64,000 bases of DNA, taken from the NCBI RefSeq assembly GCF_000233455.1, contig NZ_JH376427.1, positions 22,124 through 86,123 on the forward strand. The letters run 5' to 3'. Below the pieces are notes generated by a model that was given only the letters and a program-made list of their open reading frames with translations, had not been told where the DNA came from and did not search any database. Below, piece after piece: positions 1 to 8,626 of the stretch. This stretch comes from [Clostridium] citroniae WAL-17108. GTDB taxonomy: Bacteria; Bacillota; Clostridia; Lachnospirales; Lachnospiraceae. A program made the position numbers and the translations under genes. Within the stretch, counting starts at the first letter, position 1, and each line of letters opens with the position of its first letter.

Positions 1-247
1 TCACGTACTTCTCATCATCCAGCTCTACCTCTGTACCGGAGTACTTGGAGTAGATAACCTGATCCCCTGCCTTTACCTGCATGGTGATCTCCTTGCCGTC
101 CACAACACCGCCTGGGCCTACTGCGATAACCTCTGCCTGCTGTGGTTTTTCCTTCGCTGCTCCCGGAAGGACAATACCGGACTTTGTAGTCTCTTCTGCT
201 ACTAACTGCTTTAATACGACCTTGTCAAACAATGGTACCAACTTCAT
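1..247 (-). CDS. groES: Co-chaperonin GroES (5' part, cut by window edge)
   Basis: The first 82 codons read MKLVPLFDKVVLKQL, then the GIVLPGAAKEKPQQAEV segment of the mobile loop region, then GDQVIYSKYSGTEVEL, all characteristic of the 10-kDa chaperonin. GroES forms the heptameric lid of GroEL in the cytoplasm. The start ATG at 247 follows a GGAGGAATT ribosome binding site. The last ~12 codons lie outside the window, and groEL would be expected just beyond. The CIRCE operator over its promoter shows HrcA control. Confidence 0.95.
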   Translation of the reverse strand, partial: MKLVPLFDKVVLKQLVAEETTKSGIVLPGAAKEKPQQAEVIAVGPGGVVDGKEITMQVKAGDQVIYSKYSGTEVELDDEKYV

Positions 248-326
248 AATTGAATTCCTCCTTACAATCTGTCTGCTTTTTCTTTCTCGTTACTTACTAA
301 GCATCTTAATTTTGCTCACATGATAT

Positions 327-369
327 GTTATATCACCAGTTGTTAGCACTGTCAAGACTTGAGTGCTAA
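327..369 (-). promoter_or_regulatory. groES promoter overlapped by a CIRCE operator (HrcA)
   Basis: TTAGCACTG (343-351), nine bases, then GAGTGCTAA (361-369) matches the CIRCE inverted repeat bound by HrcA, with one mismatched end base. On the minus strand TTGACA (350-355) and TATAAC (327-332) are separated by 17 bp and lie in and just downstream of the operator, so bound HrcA would block RNA polymerase. Confidence 0.93.
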
Positions 370-508
370 TTTCTTTTAATTTTATTATTTTTTTACAAAT
401 TGATGTTTCTTTTTTTTTCCATTCGTATTACAATAGTAGCAATAAGGAATACTATGAAATGTATCGCACAATTATGCTTTATCATTATTCTAAGAAGGGG
501 GTTTTGTC

Positions 509-1153
509 ATGTCAAAGAAAGGTTGGGGTAAGTTCGTAGCATTTGCAGCTGTAGCAGGAGCTGTGGCTGCCGGCGTTTCTTATGTACTTCAGTATAAGAC
601 ATACCATAATGAACTGGAAAAAGATTTCCGCGAGTTTGAGGACAACGATGAGGAGGCAGATGCGGATGCTTCTGACCGCACCATTGATTCACGGAAGGCG
701 GACCGCAATTATATCTCCCTTTCATCCAGCAAAGATGAGTTCAAGGTAGCTGCCAAGGACATGGCCAGCGCCACGAAGAACGTACTAAAGGATGCAGGCA
801 GCCTTCTGTCAGATACGGCTCACGAAGCCGTCTCAGCAGCCGTGGACACGGCCCACATCGCCATACACACTATGAAGGCCAAGAAGGCGGATCTCATGGA
901 TGAGCACGGACAGAACAAGGAGGACGATTCCGAACTGTTCGAGGACGAAGGGTTCCTGGATGATGATTATGTGGACGAGGATGACCTCTATGACTATGGC
1001 CGTATGGACGGCGATTCTTCCTATCCTCCCAGGAATTACCCGGAAGATTACAGCGATGACCTGATGGACGAGGAGGAAGCTTCCGTGGAAAAGGAGGATA
1101 TCCCTCCCGCTCCCGAGCCCACCGCCACCATTGAGGAAGATACACTGGATTAA
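509..1153 (+). CDS. Acidic membrane-anchored protein of unknown function
   Basis: 214 aa. One hydrophobic segment at about residues 8-27 (FVAFAAVAGAVAAGVSYVL) looks like a signal anchor or YtxH-like N-terminus. A short amphipathic helical middle follows (residues ~80-135, KVAAKDMASATKNVLKDAG). The C-terminal 75 residues are very acidic (runs such as EDEGFLDDDYVDEDD) and end in a proline-rich tail. The start follows a GAAGGGGG ribosome binding site. It stands alone, divergent from groES and closed by its own terminator. I do not recognise a family beyond the loose YtxH resemblance. Confidence 0.8.
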   Translation: MSKKGWGKFVAFAAVAGAVAAGVSYVLQYKTYHNELEKDFREFEDNDEEADADASDRTIDSRKADRNYISLSSSKDEFKVAAKDMASATKNVLKDAGSLLSDTAHEAVSAAVDTAHIAIHTMKAKKADLMDEHGQNKEDDSELFEDEGFLDDDYVDEDDLYDYGRMDGDSSYPPRNYPEDYSDDLMDEEEASVEKEDIPPAPEPTATIEEDTLD

Positions 1154-1160
1154 AGCATAA

Positions 1161-1210
1161 AACCTCCGGGGGTTTTTGGCATTGTGCCGCTGCCCCGGAG
1201 GTTTTTCTTT
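1161..1210 (+). terminator. Rho-independent terminator
   Basis: Perfect 11-bp stem AACCTCCGGGG (1161-1171) with CCCCGGAGGTT (1193-1203) followed by a T-rich tract. It closes the gene ending at 1153 and may also work for the convergent gene ending at 1235. Confidence 0.9.
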
Positions 1211-1234
1211 TTTCCTGTGTTTAATGGTTCAGGA

Positions 1235-2233
1235 TCACTCCTCCCATACCAGAAGATTTTTCCATACAGGCAGCTTGATCTGTTCTTCTCCCAGCACATA
1301 CGCATGGTTGTCACTGTCCTCTGACAAAAGCTGGTATTCTTCTGTGGATTCGCTGTAAACCCACCTCTCATCCGTAACCACCACGCCGCGGTCCACTTCC
1401 AGTTTCCAAGTGACTGTCTCATTCTCATCATTCATGCTGGTATAGGTCACTTCACCGTCCATAAGGTCTTCTGAAAATGTACCCGTCTTGCAGATATCCC
1501 TCACTTCCCCCTCCGGGCTCCACTGATAATAGCAGTAGCCGGTATGGCCTTTCCCTTCCATCCTGCCGTCCTTCCAGAGCCCTTCGGAGTAATCATACCT
1601 GGGAGCGTCCAGGTTCACCACCTGAAGGGCCGTACACTGTCCCTCCGGCTTTCCATCCTGGAATGTTCCGTAATATACGGTGCCGGCCATTGTAAAAACC
1701 ATTCCCTGCCCTTCTATCTCTTCACTAAGGCCTTCCCCATTATAGAGGTAACGCCTGCCCTCCATGGTTGTGTAAAACAGATCCTGCAGTGTTTCCTCTT
1801 CCCGCTCCATGATGCCCGCCGCCTTTTCCAGATTTCCCTCATTCAGCGCCTTCATGATATCTCCCGCCAATGCATCCTGATCCTGGTCCAGAACAGGGAC
1901 GCCGTCCGCCCTGGCCCGACTCCCTGAGCCGCCCATGCCATCCCCGCTTTCTGCGCGGCCCACACCTCCTGCGCCGTCTTCACTTCCTGCGCCGTCCGCC
2001 ATGCGGCCTCCTCCTGCATTATCAATACCAGGGTCTGCCGCCATCTCACCACTGATACGGCCGGATATATGTCCCTGGCCCTTCATTCCCCAAAAAACGC
2101 TGATTCCCAGCACAATGGCAAATGCAGCTATTGCTGTTATATCCGGCACGCTGAATTTTCTGTTCTTCATGGTTTCACTGTTCCTTTCTCCGGTCATATC
2201 TCCGGCCTTTTCTCCGACCCTTTCTCCGGTCAT
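1235..2233 (-). CDS. Membrane-anchored protein with MORN-like repeats
   Basis: 332 aa from the first ATG. A single membrane segment (residues ~31-48) is followed by a Gly/Ala/Asp-rich low-complexity linker and a domain with MORN-like units (YLYNGEGLSEEIEGQG, YYGTFQDGKPEGQ, YSEGLWKDGRMEGKG). The role is unknown; MORN repeats often bind lipid or protein. The first ATG overlaps the stop of the MocR gene (ATGA) inside a 36-bp tandem repeat. Further in-frame starts exist at 2197 and at 2170 (MKNRKFS, preceded by AAAGGA at 11 nt). The true start is uncertain; 2170 would remove the repeated N-terminus. Confidence 0.72.
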   Translation of the reverse strand: MTGERVGEKAGDMTGERNSETMKNRKFSVPDITAIAAFAIVLGISVFWGMKGQGHISGRISGEMAADPGIDNAGGGRMADGAGSEDGAGGVGRAESGDGMGGSGSRARADGVPVLDQDQDALAGDIMKALNEGNLEKAAGIMEREEETLQDLFYTTMEGRRYLYNGEGLSEEIEGQGMVFTMAGTVYYGTFQDGKPEGQCTALQVVNLDAPRYDYSEGLWKDGRMEGKGHTGYCYYQWSPEGEVRDICKTGTFSEDLMDGEVTYTSMNDENETVTWKLEVDRGVVVTDERWVYSESTEEYQLLSEDSDNHAYVLGEEQIKLPVWKNLLVWEE

Positions 2234-2266
2234 ATCTCCGGCCTTTTCTCCGACCCTTTCTCCGGT
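2185..2266. repeat. 36-bp tandem repeat (2.3 copies) over a stop/start junction
   Basis: Copies at 2185-2220 and 2221-2256 are identical, with a 10-base third partial copy at 2257-2266. The unit is 12 codons, so it keeps frame. Each full copy carries an ATGA motif on the minus strand; the upstream copy holds the real MocR stop and the first start of the next gene. Confidence 0.95.
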
Positions 2267-3675
2267 TTTTCCCAGGCCTGATCCAAGAGCCTGATCCCCT
2301 TTTCAATCTCCCTCTCACTGAGCCTTGCGTATCCCAGCATGACCGTGGAGGAATCCATACCGTGCTGTGGGTTGATAAAGCAGTCCGACATTGCATAGAC
2401 CTTCACCCCGGCTGCGGCTGCCCGCTCCACCAGCTGCATCTCGCCGCCTTTCCACTTAGAGGTCAGGAGCACATGAAGGCCGGCATATTCCCCATTGATC
2501 ACAAACCTGTCCTCCAGATCCTTAAGTCCGGCCAGGAGCACATCATGCTTTCCTTTGTACACAGCCCTCATACGGTTTAAATGCCGCTCATAGTACCCCT
2601 GGGTAATGAACTGGTACAAGATATTCTGATCAATCCTGGACACTGTGGAGGCGTAAAAACCAGCCCGTTCCCTGTACTTCTCCATCAAATGACGGGGCAG
2701 CACCATAAACCCCACACGGATTGCCGGGGCTATGGATTTGGAAAATGTTCCCATATATATCACCCTGCCGCCCCGGTCCATGCCCTGAAGGGCGGGGATA
2801 GGCATACCTTTGTAGCGGAACTCGCTGTCATAATCATCCTCGATCAGATAGCCCCGGCTGCTGTAAGCCCAAGCCAGCAGTTCCTGGCGGCGCTTTACAG
2901 GCATGACGATCCCTGTGGGATATTGATGGGAGGGCATGATATACGCCACCTGTGCCCCGCTGTGCGAAAGCCGGTCCACATTCATCCCGTACCGGTCCAT
3001 TTCCACGGGAACCACGCTGTATCCCACCCCGCGCAGCACACGGTACGCCTGCTTGTACGTGGGGTTTTCCATTGCGATCCGTGGATCACTGCCCAGGTCA
3101 TTTCCCAGGATCTGCCCCAAAAGCATGAGAAGGTATTCGCTGCCGGCACCGATCAGTATCTGGTCCGGGCTGCAGTTCACTCCTCTGGCTGAATGGAGAT
3201 ATGCTCCAATGGCTGTACGAAGGGACAGTTCTCCCTGTGGATTGCCCACTGCAAACATATCCTTATTGTCATCCACCAATGTATTGCGGCTGAGTTTTCT
3301 CCAGATATTAAAGGGGAAACTTTCCAGGTCGATTCCCCTGGGAGAAAAGTCCACCTCATAGGCCTGTTCCCCCGGCTCCTGCTCCACCACAAAGGAACCC
3401 GGCGATCTCTGCCGTACCTCCACCAGTTCCTCTATTTTACACACATAATATCCCTTGCAGGGCAGAGCCTCGATATACCCTTCCGACAGCAGCTGGTCAT
3501 AGGCCATCTGCGTGGTACTGCGGCTCACTTTCAAATTCTGCGCCAGGACCCTGGTCGATGGAAGCCTGCTGCCTGCCTCCAGCCTGGCCGAGCGTATCTC
3601 GTCCTTGATGTACTGGTAGATCTGTTCATAAAGAGGACTTTCCGACTGGCTGTCAAAGGGTATGATCAGTTCCAT
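2230..3675 (-). CDS. MocR/PdxR-type transcriptional regulator (GntR HTH fused to aminotransferase fold)
   Basis: 481 aa, the usual MocR size. Residues ~10-75 form a GntR winged helix (PSTRVLAQNLKVSRSTTQMAY). Residues ~110-460 form a fold-I aminotransferase-like domain with the PLP lysine context MGTFSKSIAPAIRVGF and the EDDYDSEFRY motif. Such proteins sense PLP or amino-acid derivatives. The C-terminal tail (PEKGSEKRPEI) is encoded by the 36-bp repeat and is probably not conserved. The target is unknown; it could be the next gene, with which it is translationally coupled. Confidence 0.92.
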   Translation of the reverse strand: MELIIPFDSQSESPLYEQIYQYIKDEIRSARLEAGSRLPSTRVLAQNLKVSRSTTQMAYDQLLSEGYIEALPCKGYYVCKIEELVEVRQRSPGSFVVEQEPGEQAYEVDFSPRGIDLESFPFNIWRKLSRNTLVDDNKDMFAVGNPQGELSLRTAIGAYLHSARGVNCSPDQILIGAGSEYLLMLLGQILGNDLGSDPRIAMENPTYKQAYRVLRGVGYSVVPVEMDRYGMNVDRLSHSGAQVAYIMPSHQYPTGIVMPVKRRQELLAWAYSSRGYLIEDDYDSEFRYKGMPIPALQGMDRGGRVIYMGTFSKSIAPAIRVGFMVLPRHLMEKYRERAGFYASTVSRIDQNILYQFITQGYYERHLNRMRAVYKGKHDVLLAGLKDLEDRFVINGEYAGLHVLLTSKWKGGEMQLVERAAAAGVKVYAMSDCFINPQHGMDSSTVMLGYARLSEREIEKGIRLLDQAWEKPEKGSEKRPEI

Positions 3676-3733
3676 GTCCCCACCTTTCTTCCATCAACTG
3701 GCATTGTTATAATCAAATATATCAACCGGATAA

Positions 3734-3762
3734 ATCATACCAGATTTGCATGGTGCTGTCAA
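3734..3762 (-). promoter_or_regulatory. Promoter of the MocR gene
   Basis: TTGACA (plus-strand TGTCAA 3757-3762) and TATGAT (ATCATA 3734-3739) with a 17-bp spacer, about 60 bp before the start codon. Confidence 0.7.
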
Positions 3763-3816
3763 TATTCAGGGGTCTCCGGTATATGTGCTAAGACCGGGAC
3801 AGACCGGTCATCACAG

Positions 3817-3858
3817 GAAAATGGCTGCTGCACCCTGCTTAAAAGGCGCGGCAGCCAT
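3817..3858 (-). terminator. Probable terminator after guaD
   Basis: Stem ATGGCTGC (3821-3828) with GCAGCCAT (3851-3858); on the minus strand the stem runs into TTTTCC. The U-tract is short, so strength is uncertain. Confidence 0.6.
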
Positions 3859-3912
3859 CTCACTGTTATGATGCACTATTACAGCGGATCCATTTCCCAG
3901 TTACAGCGTTTT

Positions 3913-5226
3913 TCACTTGCCGGATCCGTATACCAGTCTCCCCTCAATATATTTTGCAACAATATTCCTGTCATCTCCGGCCTGGATCAGCCGTTCGATC
4001 CGCTCACAGGTGGAACGCCGGCTCAGATCCGCAATGGACGTATCATCCAGTACCACTGCGTCAAACAGGTACCCCGGTTCAAAACTGCCTGCTTTGCCCC
4101 AGAAGCTTCCTCCCCCTTTGGTTGCCAGGTAAAATGCTTCCGACCAGGACAATCCTCCCATGACCGCGTCAGGGTCGTCCCCCTGCTCTGTCTGGGCCCA
4201 TCTGACCCTGGATGCCAGGATGGCATGTTTTACCACCTGGAACATTTCCAGACGCCCCACACCCGCCATGTCTGAGCCCAGGCCCACGGCAATGCCGGAA
4301 TCCAGATATTCCCTCACAGGCGCAATGTTGGCGGCAAACATGTTGCACTCCGGACAATGGGCAACCATCACCTTCCGCTCCCTCATCAGCTCCATCTCTG
4401 CTTCATTTGGAAAGACACAGTGGGCCATCACGGCCGGGACTGCAGACCCCATGAGGCCGTATCTGTCATAGGCCTCCCCATAACATGTCAGCCCCGGCTC
4501 CAGTTCATTCACCCACTTGATCTCATCCAGACCCTCGGACAGGTGGGACTGCACAGGCACATTGTATTTTTCCGCCAATGCTCCCAACCCCTCCAGCAGC
4601 TGGTTCGTGCAGGTGGGAACATACCGGGGGGTGATCACAGGCTTTACCGGGCCGTACAGGCCCCTGCAGTCACGCAGCCACTCTTCTGTCTCGCGCAGGC
4701 TTTCCTCTGTGGTCTCCACCAGACCCTCCATGGAATTGCGGTCCATATTGACCTTCCCCACATAGGCTGCAAACCCCTTTTTATACAGTATTGACATGAG
4801 CAGTTCGGTGGCGGGCCGGTGGATGGTGGCAAACATCACCGCCCTGGTGGTGGTGGTCTTCATCAGATCATGGGTAAAACGTTCATATGCCCTGGCCGCA
4901 TATTCCAGATCCCTGTAATGGCTTTCCTCGGGAAACGCATAGATATCAAACCAGGTTCCCCAGCCATCGGCTTCAATGTTGCGGCCCAGGCCCCGAAATC
5001 CGTACTGGGGAGCATGAAGGTGCAGGTCACACAGTCCGGGAATGATCACATGGCTGCCGTAATCCATCACCTGGATATCCTTATAGTTTGCCGGCAGCTC
5101 TCTGTATACCCCGGCCGAAACTCCATTTTCACACACAACATATGCATTGTCATGGCAGATAAAACGCTCTTTTTCCTCCGTATACACAACTGCGCCCTTC
5201 AGGGCAAATACACGGTTTTCCATCAT
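3913..5226 (-). CDS. guaD: Guanine deaminase
   Basis: 437 aa amidohydrolase. It hydrolyses guanine to xanthine and ammonia in the cytoplasm. Metal and substrate motifs in order: PGLCDLHLHAPQYGFRG (residues ~63-79), VQSHLSEG, MAHCVF, and the late aspartate in GLGSDMAGVG. The HAPQY segment is characteristic of guanine deaminases rather than other amidohydrolases. It overlaps the stop of the upstream permease by one base (TGATG), so the two are co-translated. The first two codons are both ATG; either may be the start. Confidence 0.9.
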   Translation of the reverse strand: MMENRVFALKGAVVYTEEKERFICHDNAYVVCENGVSAGVYRELPANYKDIQVMDYGSHVIIPGLCDLHLHAPQYGFRGLGRNIEADGWGTWFDIYAFPEESHYRDLEYAARAYERFTHDLMKTTTTRAVMFATIHRPATELLMSILYKKGFAAYVGKVNMDRNSMEGLVETTEESLRETEEWLRDCRGLYGPVKPVITPRYVPTCTNQLLEGLGALAEKYNVPVQSHLSEGLDEIKWVNELEPGLTCYGEAYDRYGLMGSAVPAVMAHCVFPNEAEMELMRERKVMVAHCPECNMFAANIAPVREYLDSGIAVGLGSDMAGVGRLEMFQVVKHAILASRVRWAQTEQGDDPDAVMGGLSWSEAFYLATKGGGSFWGKAGSFEPGYLFDAVVLDDTSIADLSRRSTCERIERLIQAGDDRNIVAKYIEGRLVYGSGK

Positions 5227-6584
5227 CAGGCCCTACCTTCCTTTCTGTTTTTGCTCTCCCAGAAATAATAGGCGGGAAGCCCGGTAGCCACCACTACAAA
5301 GGCACTGAACAGGCTCTTGTAGGGCGCCCACAAAAAGGTAGACACAAGGAGGACCACATTGGCTCCCACGGACAGGATGGTCATAAGCAGCCAGGCCGGG
5401 CATTTCCAGGAAGGATTATAATCCGCTTTCTTATGCAGCTTAAACATGGTTGCAAAGGAAAGGGCATTTTTACACAGGGCCACGAAGGAAAAGAATCCTA
5501 ACAAGGCTCCGATATCCGCTGCAAATACCAGGACAATGGAAACAGCGCAGGAATACATGATGGAGTTGGCCGGTGTCTCCCACTTGGGATGGATCTCAGC
5601 AAATTTCCGGAAAAACAGGCCATCCTTTGCCATTGCATACTCGATCCTCGGCTGGCACATGATGGTCCCGTGGAGAGATGCGATAATGACGATAATGGCG
5701 ATAAATGCAGTCATAACGCCTGCTGCCGAACCGATCACCGGAATCTGCGCAGCCGCCTCAGCCACCGGTGCGGAGGATGCGGTTAAAAGATTCATGGGCA
5801 GAAGGCCGGTGACAGCTGCTGCCAGACTGGTGTAAATGGCAATGATGACAAAAACCGTAATGATCAGGGCTTTTGGAATGGTCTTTTCCGGATCCTTCAC
5901 CTCCCCTGCCATGGAACAGGCCGTGGCCATCCCCGCATAGGACCATGTGGTGGCGGAAACGCCTGCCAGAAGCGCCTTAAACCCGGTGGATGCCCCTGCC
6001 ATGGCCGGTGCGCTTATCATGGTCTTGTCCGCATAAAACAGTCCCACGCCAATGAGAAGCGCAAAGAGAAGCATTTTAAAACTGGTCATAAAGGTGAGGA
6101 ACTTGCCGCCCACCTCCACGGAACGCATGTTGATGATCATGAATGTCACGATCAGAGCAGTGGCCAGCAGCTTGATGCCGATCCCGGCAATCCCGGGAAT
6201 AAAAAATGCTATGTAGTCCGCCAAAGCCAGGGCCATGATGGAATAGGACGGCGGATCCCCGCCCCAGAACGTGGTCCAGCCGCATAGGAATGCTAGCGGC
6301 CTGCTTCCCGCCTCCCTGAACCAGACATAGAACCCTCCGTCATCCGGACATGCGGCTGTAATCTCCGCAGCCACCATGTTCTGAGGAATCATGATGATCC
6401 CGCCCACTATAAATGCCAGGATCGTGATCGCCGCACATCCTGAGGCAGCGGCCACCTCCCCCACCGATGAAAATATACCTGAACCGATCACGGTCCCAAC
6501 CCCCAGGGATACCACGGCTCCCAGTCCCAGCTTGCGTTTCAGCTCCTGAGGCCGGTCAGCCCCCTGTCCCTTCCCCTTATCCAT
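5226..6584 (-). CDS. APC superfamily amino acid/amine permease
   Basis: 452 aa with about 12 membrane helices. The N-terminal GAVVSLGVGTVIGSGIFSS motif is the APC family helix-1 signature. APC carriers exchange or import amino acids, polyamines or related amines; the substrate cannot be read from sequence. Co-transcription with guaD could point to a nitrogen-scavenging role, but APC members are not typical purine carriers. The start ATG at 6584 follows an AGGAGGTCC-like site. Confidence 0.87.
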   Translation of the reverse strand: MDKGKGQGADRPQELKRKLGLGAVVSLGVGTVIGSGIFSSVGEVAAASGCAAITILAFIVGGIIMIPQNMVAAEITAACPDDGGFYVWFREAGSRPLAFLCGWTTFWGGDPPSYSIMALALADYIAFFIPGIAGIGIKLLATALIVTFMIINMRSVEVGGKFLTFMTSFKMLLFALLIGVGLFYADKTMISAPAMAGASTGFKALLAGVSATTWSYAGMATACSMAGEVKDPEKTIPKALIITVFVIIAIYTSLAAAVTGLLPMNLLTASSAPVAEAAAQIPVIGSAAGVMTAFIAIIVIIASLHGTIMCQPRIEYAMAKDGLFFRKFAEIHPKWETPANSIMYSCAVSIVLVFAADIGALLGFFSFVALCKNALSFATMFKLHKKADYNPSWKCPAWLLMTILSVGANVVLLVSTFLWAPYKSLFSAFVVVATGLPAYYFWESKNRKEGRA

Positions 6585-6660
6585 AAAAGGACCTCCTTAT
6601 TATAAGTTTTCTACGTATATGGTTTGAATCCAGTCATGCGCGCTTTCTGTTTCTGTCCTA

Positions 6661-6691
6661 ATTAAACACCATGACCTGCACATACTGTCAA
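6661..6691 (-). promoter_or_regulatory. Permease-guaD promoter with 19-bp spacer (MerR-type geometry)
   Basis: TTGACA (plus TGTCAA 6686-6691) and TTTAAT (plus ATTAAA 6661-6666) are separated by 19 bp. That is the long spacer typical of MerR-activated promoters. Two MerR-type genes lie immediately upstream on the same strand. Confidence 0.55.
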
Positions 6692-6746
6692 CCTATAATA
6701 TAAAGTATTTTTTCTCAAAATCTAAAGTTGACTGTAAAACTCATAT

Positions 6747-8060
6747 TTACCTGTATTCGGCCAGAAAACAATACTCTCCCAAAAGGTCCCCCTCTTCGTA
6801 AGATTCAATGACGGAAAATGTCAGGGTATTTTCATCCTGCTCCTTCAGGGTCACCAGGCCGCAGGATTTAAGATCCTCCTTTAACGCCCGCAGAATAAAC
6901 CTGTCCCTGTAGGAATCCGGAAACTTGCGCCTGTTATTGGCAAGAGTCCTGCTGCCTTTTTTGATATAGGTGAAGATCCCCACTGCCCGTGATCCTTTGT
7001 GGACATAGGGCGCCATGGCCCGCTCCAGGGAGGATATGTTAAATCCCTGGATGATCTCGGTGTGGAAATAATCCAGCACAATATCCACGGATCCCCCCTT
7101 CAGCGGATAGGCCAGTGTGTCTGTCACAAGATATAGGATCTGATAGCGCCGGTCCAGCGTCTCGATCCTGGCCTTGATATCCCGGATCACCGACAGATCG
7201 GAATCCGCGATAATATAAATTGCCTCCGGGTCCAGATACAGGATCCCGGTGCTCAAAAAGCAGATGGTATTTACAAAATTTTCCAATATCACTTTTCCCT
7301 TTAGAGGCTGGGACTGTATCTCCTTGAGGATCCAATAAAAATTCTTTTGAAGGCGGCTCACCCCGTCCGGCTTCAGGCGCCCGTAGGTCTCCCGGTTCCT
7401 GTCAATAGGCACGATCCTGGGACCTTTCTCCATCCCTCTCCCCTCATCCTTTCCCGTGTCCTTCTCCGTACTCTTCCCTGTTTTCTCCTCCGTACCCCTC
7501 CCCGCCTTCCCCTCTGCCTCCACCTCCATGTCTCCCCCAATATAGATCCCATCCCGGATCTCAGCTTCATATCCGCAGACACAGGATGCTTTTCCCTTTA
7601 CGATCTCCAGATCCTCGATCCTGGTATCCTCATATACAAGGGATCCGCCGCAGCGGGGGCAGCACAGGATGGGCAGGATATTCAGATGGATCCCGGCCCG
7701 CCGGTGCTGCGGAGTCCTGTTTAATTCTTTTATCTGCTGCCTCAGTTCCCTGCAGGCAGTATCCAGCTTCTGTTCCTGTTCGCACACACGCCTGTGCACC
7801 TGCCTTAGCAGTTCCTTTTTAAGTCCCCATATTTCCCCTTCCGGTTTCTCCCCCCGTTCCCAGGAAAACCAATCCCCGATCTCCTTTAACAAAAACCCAT
7901 CCTCCCTAAGCCCCAGGATGGTCTCCAGCTCCCTTTTACAGTCCTGGTCAAAGAATAGCTGTCCCTCCCTTTTTCCCGGGCGCAGCAGGCCCAGCTGGAC
8001 ATAATAGCGGACCGTCCTCACCGAAAGTCCGTATAATGTGGAAAATTCCTGTATCTTCAT
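6747..8060 (-). CDS. MerR-type regulator fused to zinc ribbon and methyltransferase-like domain
   Basis: 437 aa from ATG 8060 (strong G-rich ribosome binding site, 17 nt after the upstream stop; a longer ORF to 8132 would overlap that gene). Residues 1-70 are a MerR HTH (MKIQEFSTLYGLSVRTVRYYVQLGLL), followed by a helical dimerisation region. Near residues 130-165 is a Trm112-like zinc ribbon (CCPRCGG and CVCGYEAEIRDG). After a charged Lys/Glu linker, a C-terminal ~220-aa domain resembles class I SAM methyltransferases, though the glycine-rich SAM loop is not obvious. Its ligand and target are unknown. Confidence 0.78.
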   Translation of the reverse strand: MKIQEFSTLYGLSVRTVRYYVQLGLLRPGKREGQLFFDQDCKRELETILGLREDGFLLKEIGDWFSWERGEKPEGEIWGLKKELLRQVHRRVCEQEQKLDTACRELRQQIKELNRTPQHRRAGIHLNILPILCCPRCGGSLVYEDTRIEDLEIVKGKASCVCGYEAEIRDGIYIGGDMEVEAEGKAGRGTEEKTGKSTEKDTGKDEGRGMEKGPRIVPIDRNRETYGRLKPDGVSRLQKNFYWILKEIQSQPLKGKVILENFVNTICFLSTGILYLDPEAIYIIADSDLSVIRDIKARIETLDRRYQILYLVTDTLAYPLKGGSVDIVLDYFHTEIIQGFNISSLERAMAPYVHKGSRAVGIFTYIKKGSRTLANNRRKFPDSYRDRFILRALKEDLKSCGLVTLKEQDENTLTFSVIESYEEGDLLGEYCFLAEYR

Positions 8061-8077
8061 CCCCGTCCCCCCGTTAT

Positions 8078-8428
8078 CTACGGCTCCAGATCTGCGATCC
8101 GCTTTTCCAGGCGCCTTTTCCTCTGTTCCCATTGTTCCCTCTCCTGCTCCAGTTCCCGCAGGCGCTCCTCCATATACAGGGCCAGCTGTCCGCTGTCCTC
8201 CGGGCTGGCGAAATTGGACAGCCTTCTAAGGGAAAGGATCTTGTGGATATCCTTTAAAGGGAACCCCACCGCCTTTGACTTTTCGATCAGCTTCATATCC
8301 GCCCGGCAGTCCTCGTTAAAACTGTATTGATGGTTCTTCACCTCGGGGACCAGCAGCCCCAGTTCCACATAGTACCGTATGGTGTGCTGAGGCACCTGGA
8401 ATTCCCGCGAAAACTCACCTATCTTCAT
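8078..8428 (-). CDS. MerR family transcriptional regulator
   Basis: 116 aa from ATG 8428, which follows GGGGAGGT; the longer reading to 8485 lacks such a site. The MerR helix-turn-helix (MKIGEFSREFQVPQHTIRYYVELGLL) is followed by FPLKDIHKIL and a Glu/Arg-rich coiled coil (residues ~80-116). The start resembles that of the downstream gene, suggesting duplication. No cysteine or drug-binding domain is present. It is probably co-transcribed with the MerR-methyltransferase gene. Confidence 0.87.
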   Translation of the reverse strand: MKIGEFSREFQVPQHTIRYYVELGLLVPEVKNHQYSFNEDCRADMKLIEKSKAVGFPLKDIHKILSLRRLSNFASPEDSGQLALYMEERLRELEQEREQWEQRKRRLEKRIADLEP

Positions 8429-8541
8429 ACATCGCACCTCCCCTGGATCAAATGGGCGCGAAGCACGTTCCCGTCCTTCGCCCATCCGCGCGTAACATTT
8501 ATCTCTGTGGCATATCCCTGTGGCATTTGCCCCCGCCTGCC

Positions 8542-8571
8542 AAAAAGGAGCCGCATAAAATACGCGGCTCC
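8542..8571 (-). terminator. glnS terminator
   Basis: Stem GGAGCCGC (8547-8554) with GCGGCTCC (8564-8571), followed on the minus strand by TTTTT. Confidence 0.92.
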
Positions 8572-8626
8572 TCTTAACATCTCTTATCTCATACGGTTCC
8601 CATGATACGGCCCGATAAAATCCCCT

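Noticed and set aside
3193..4275. 360-aa plus-strand ORF
   Set aside because: Antisense to MocR and guaD, whose motifs are unmistakable; codon content is a mirror of those genes.
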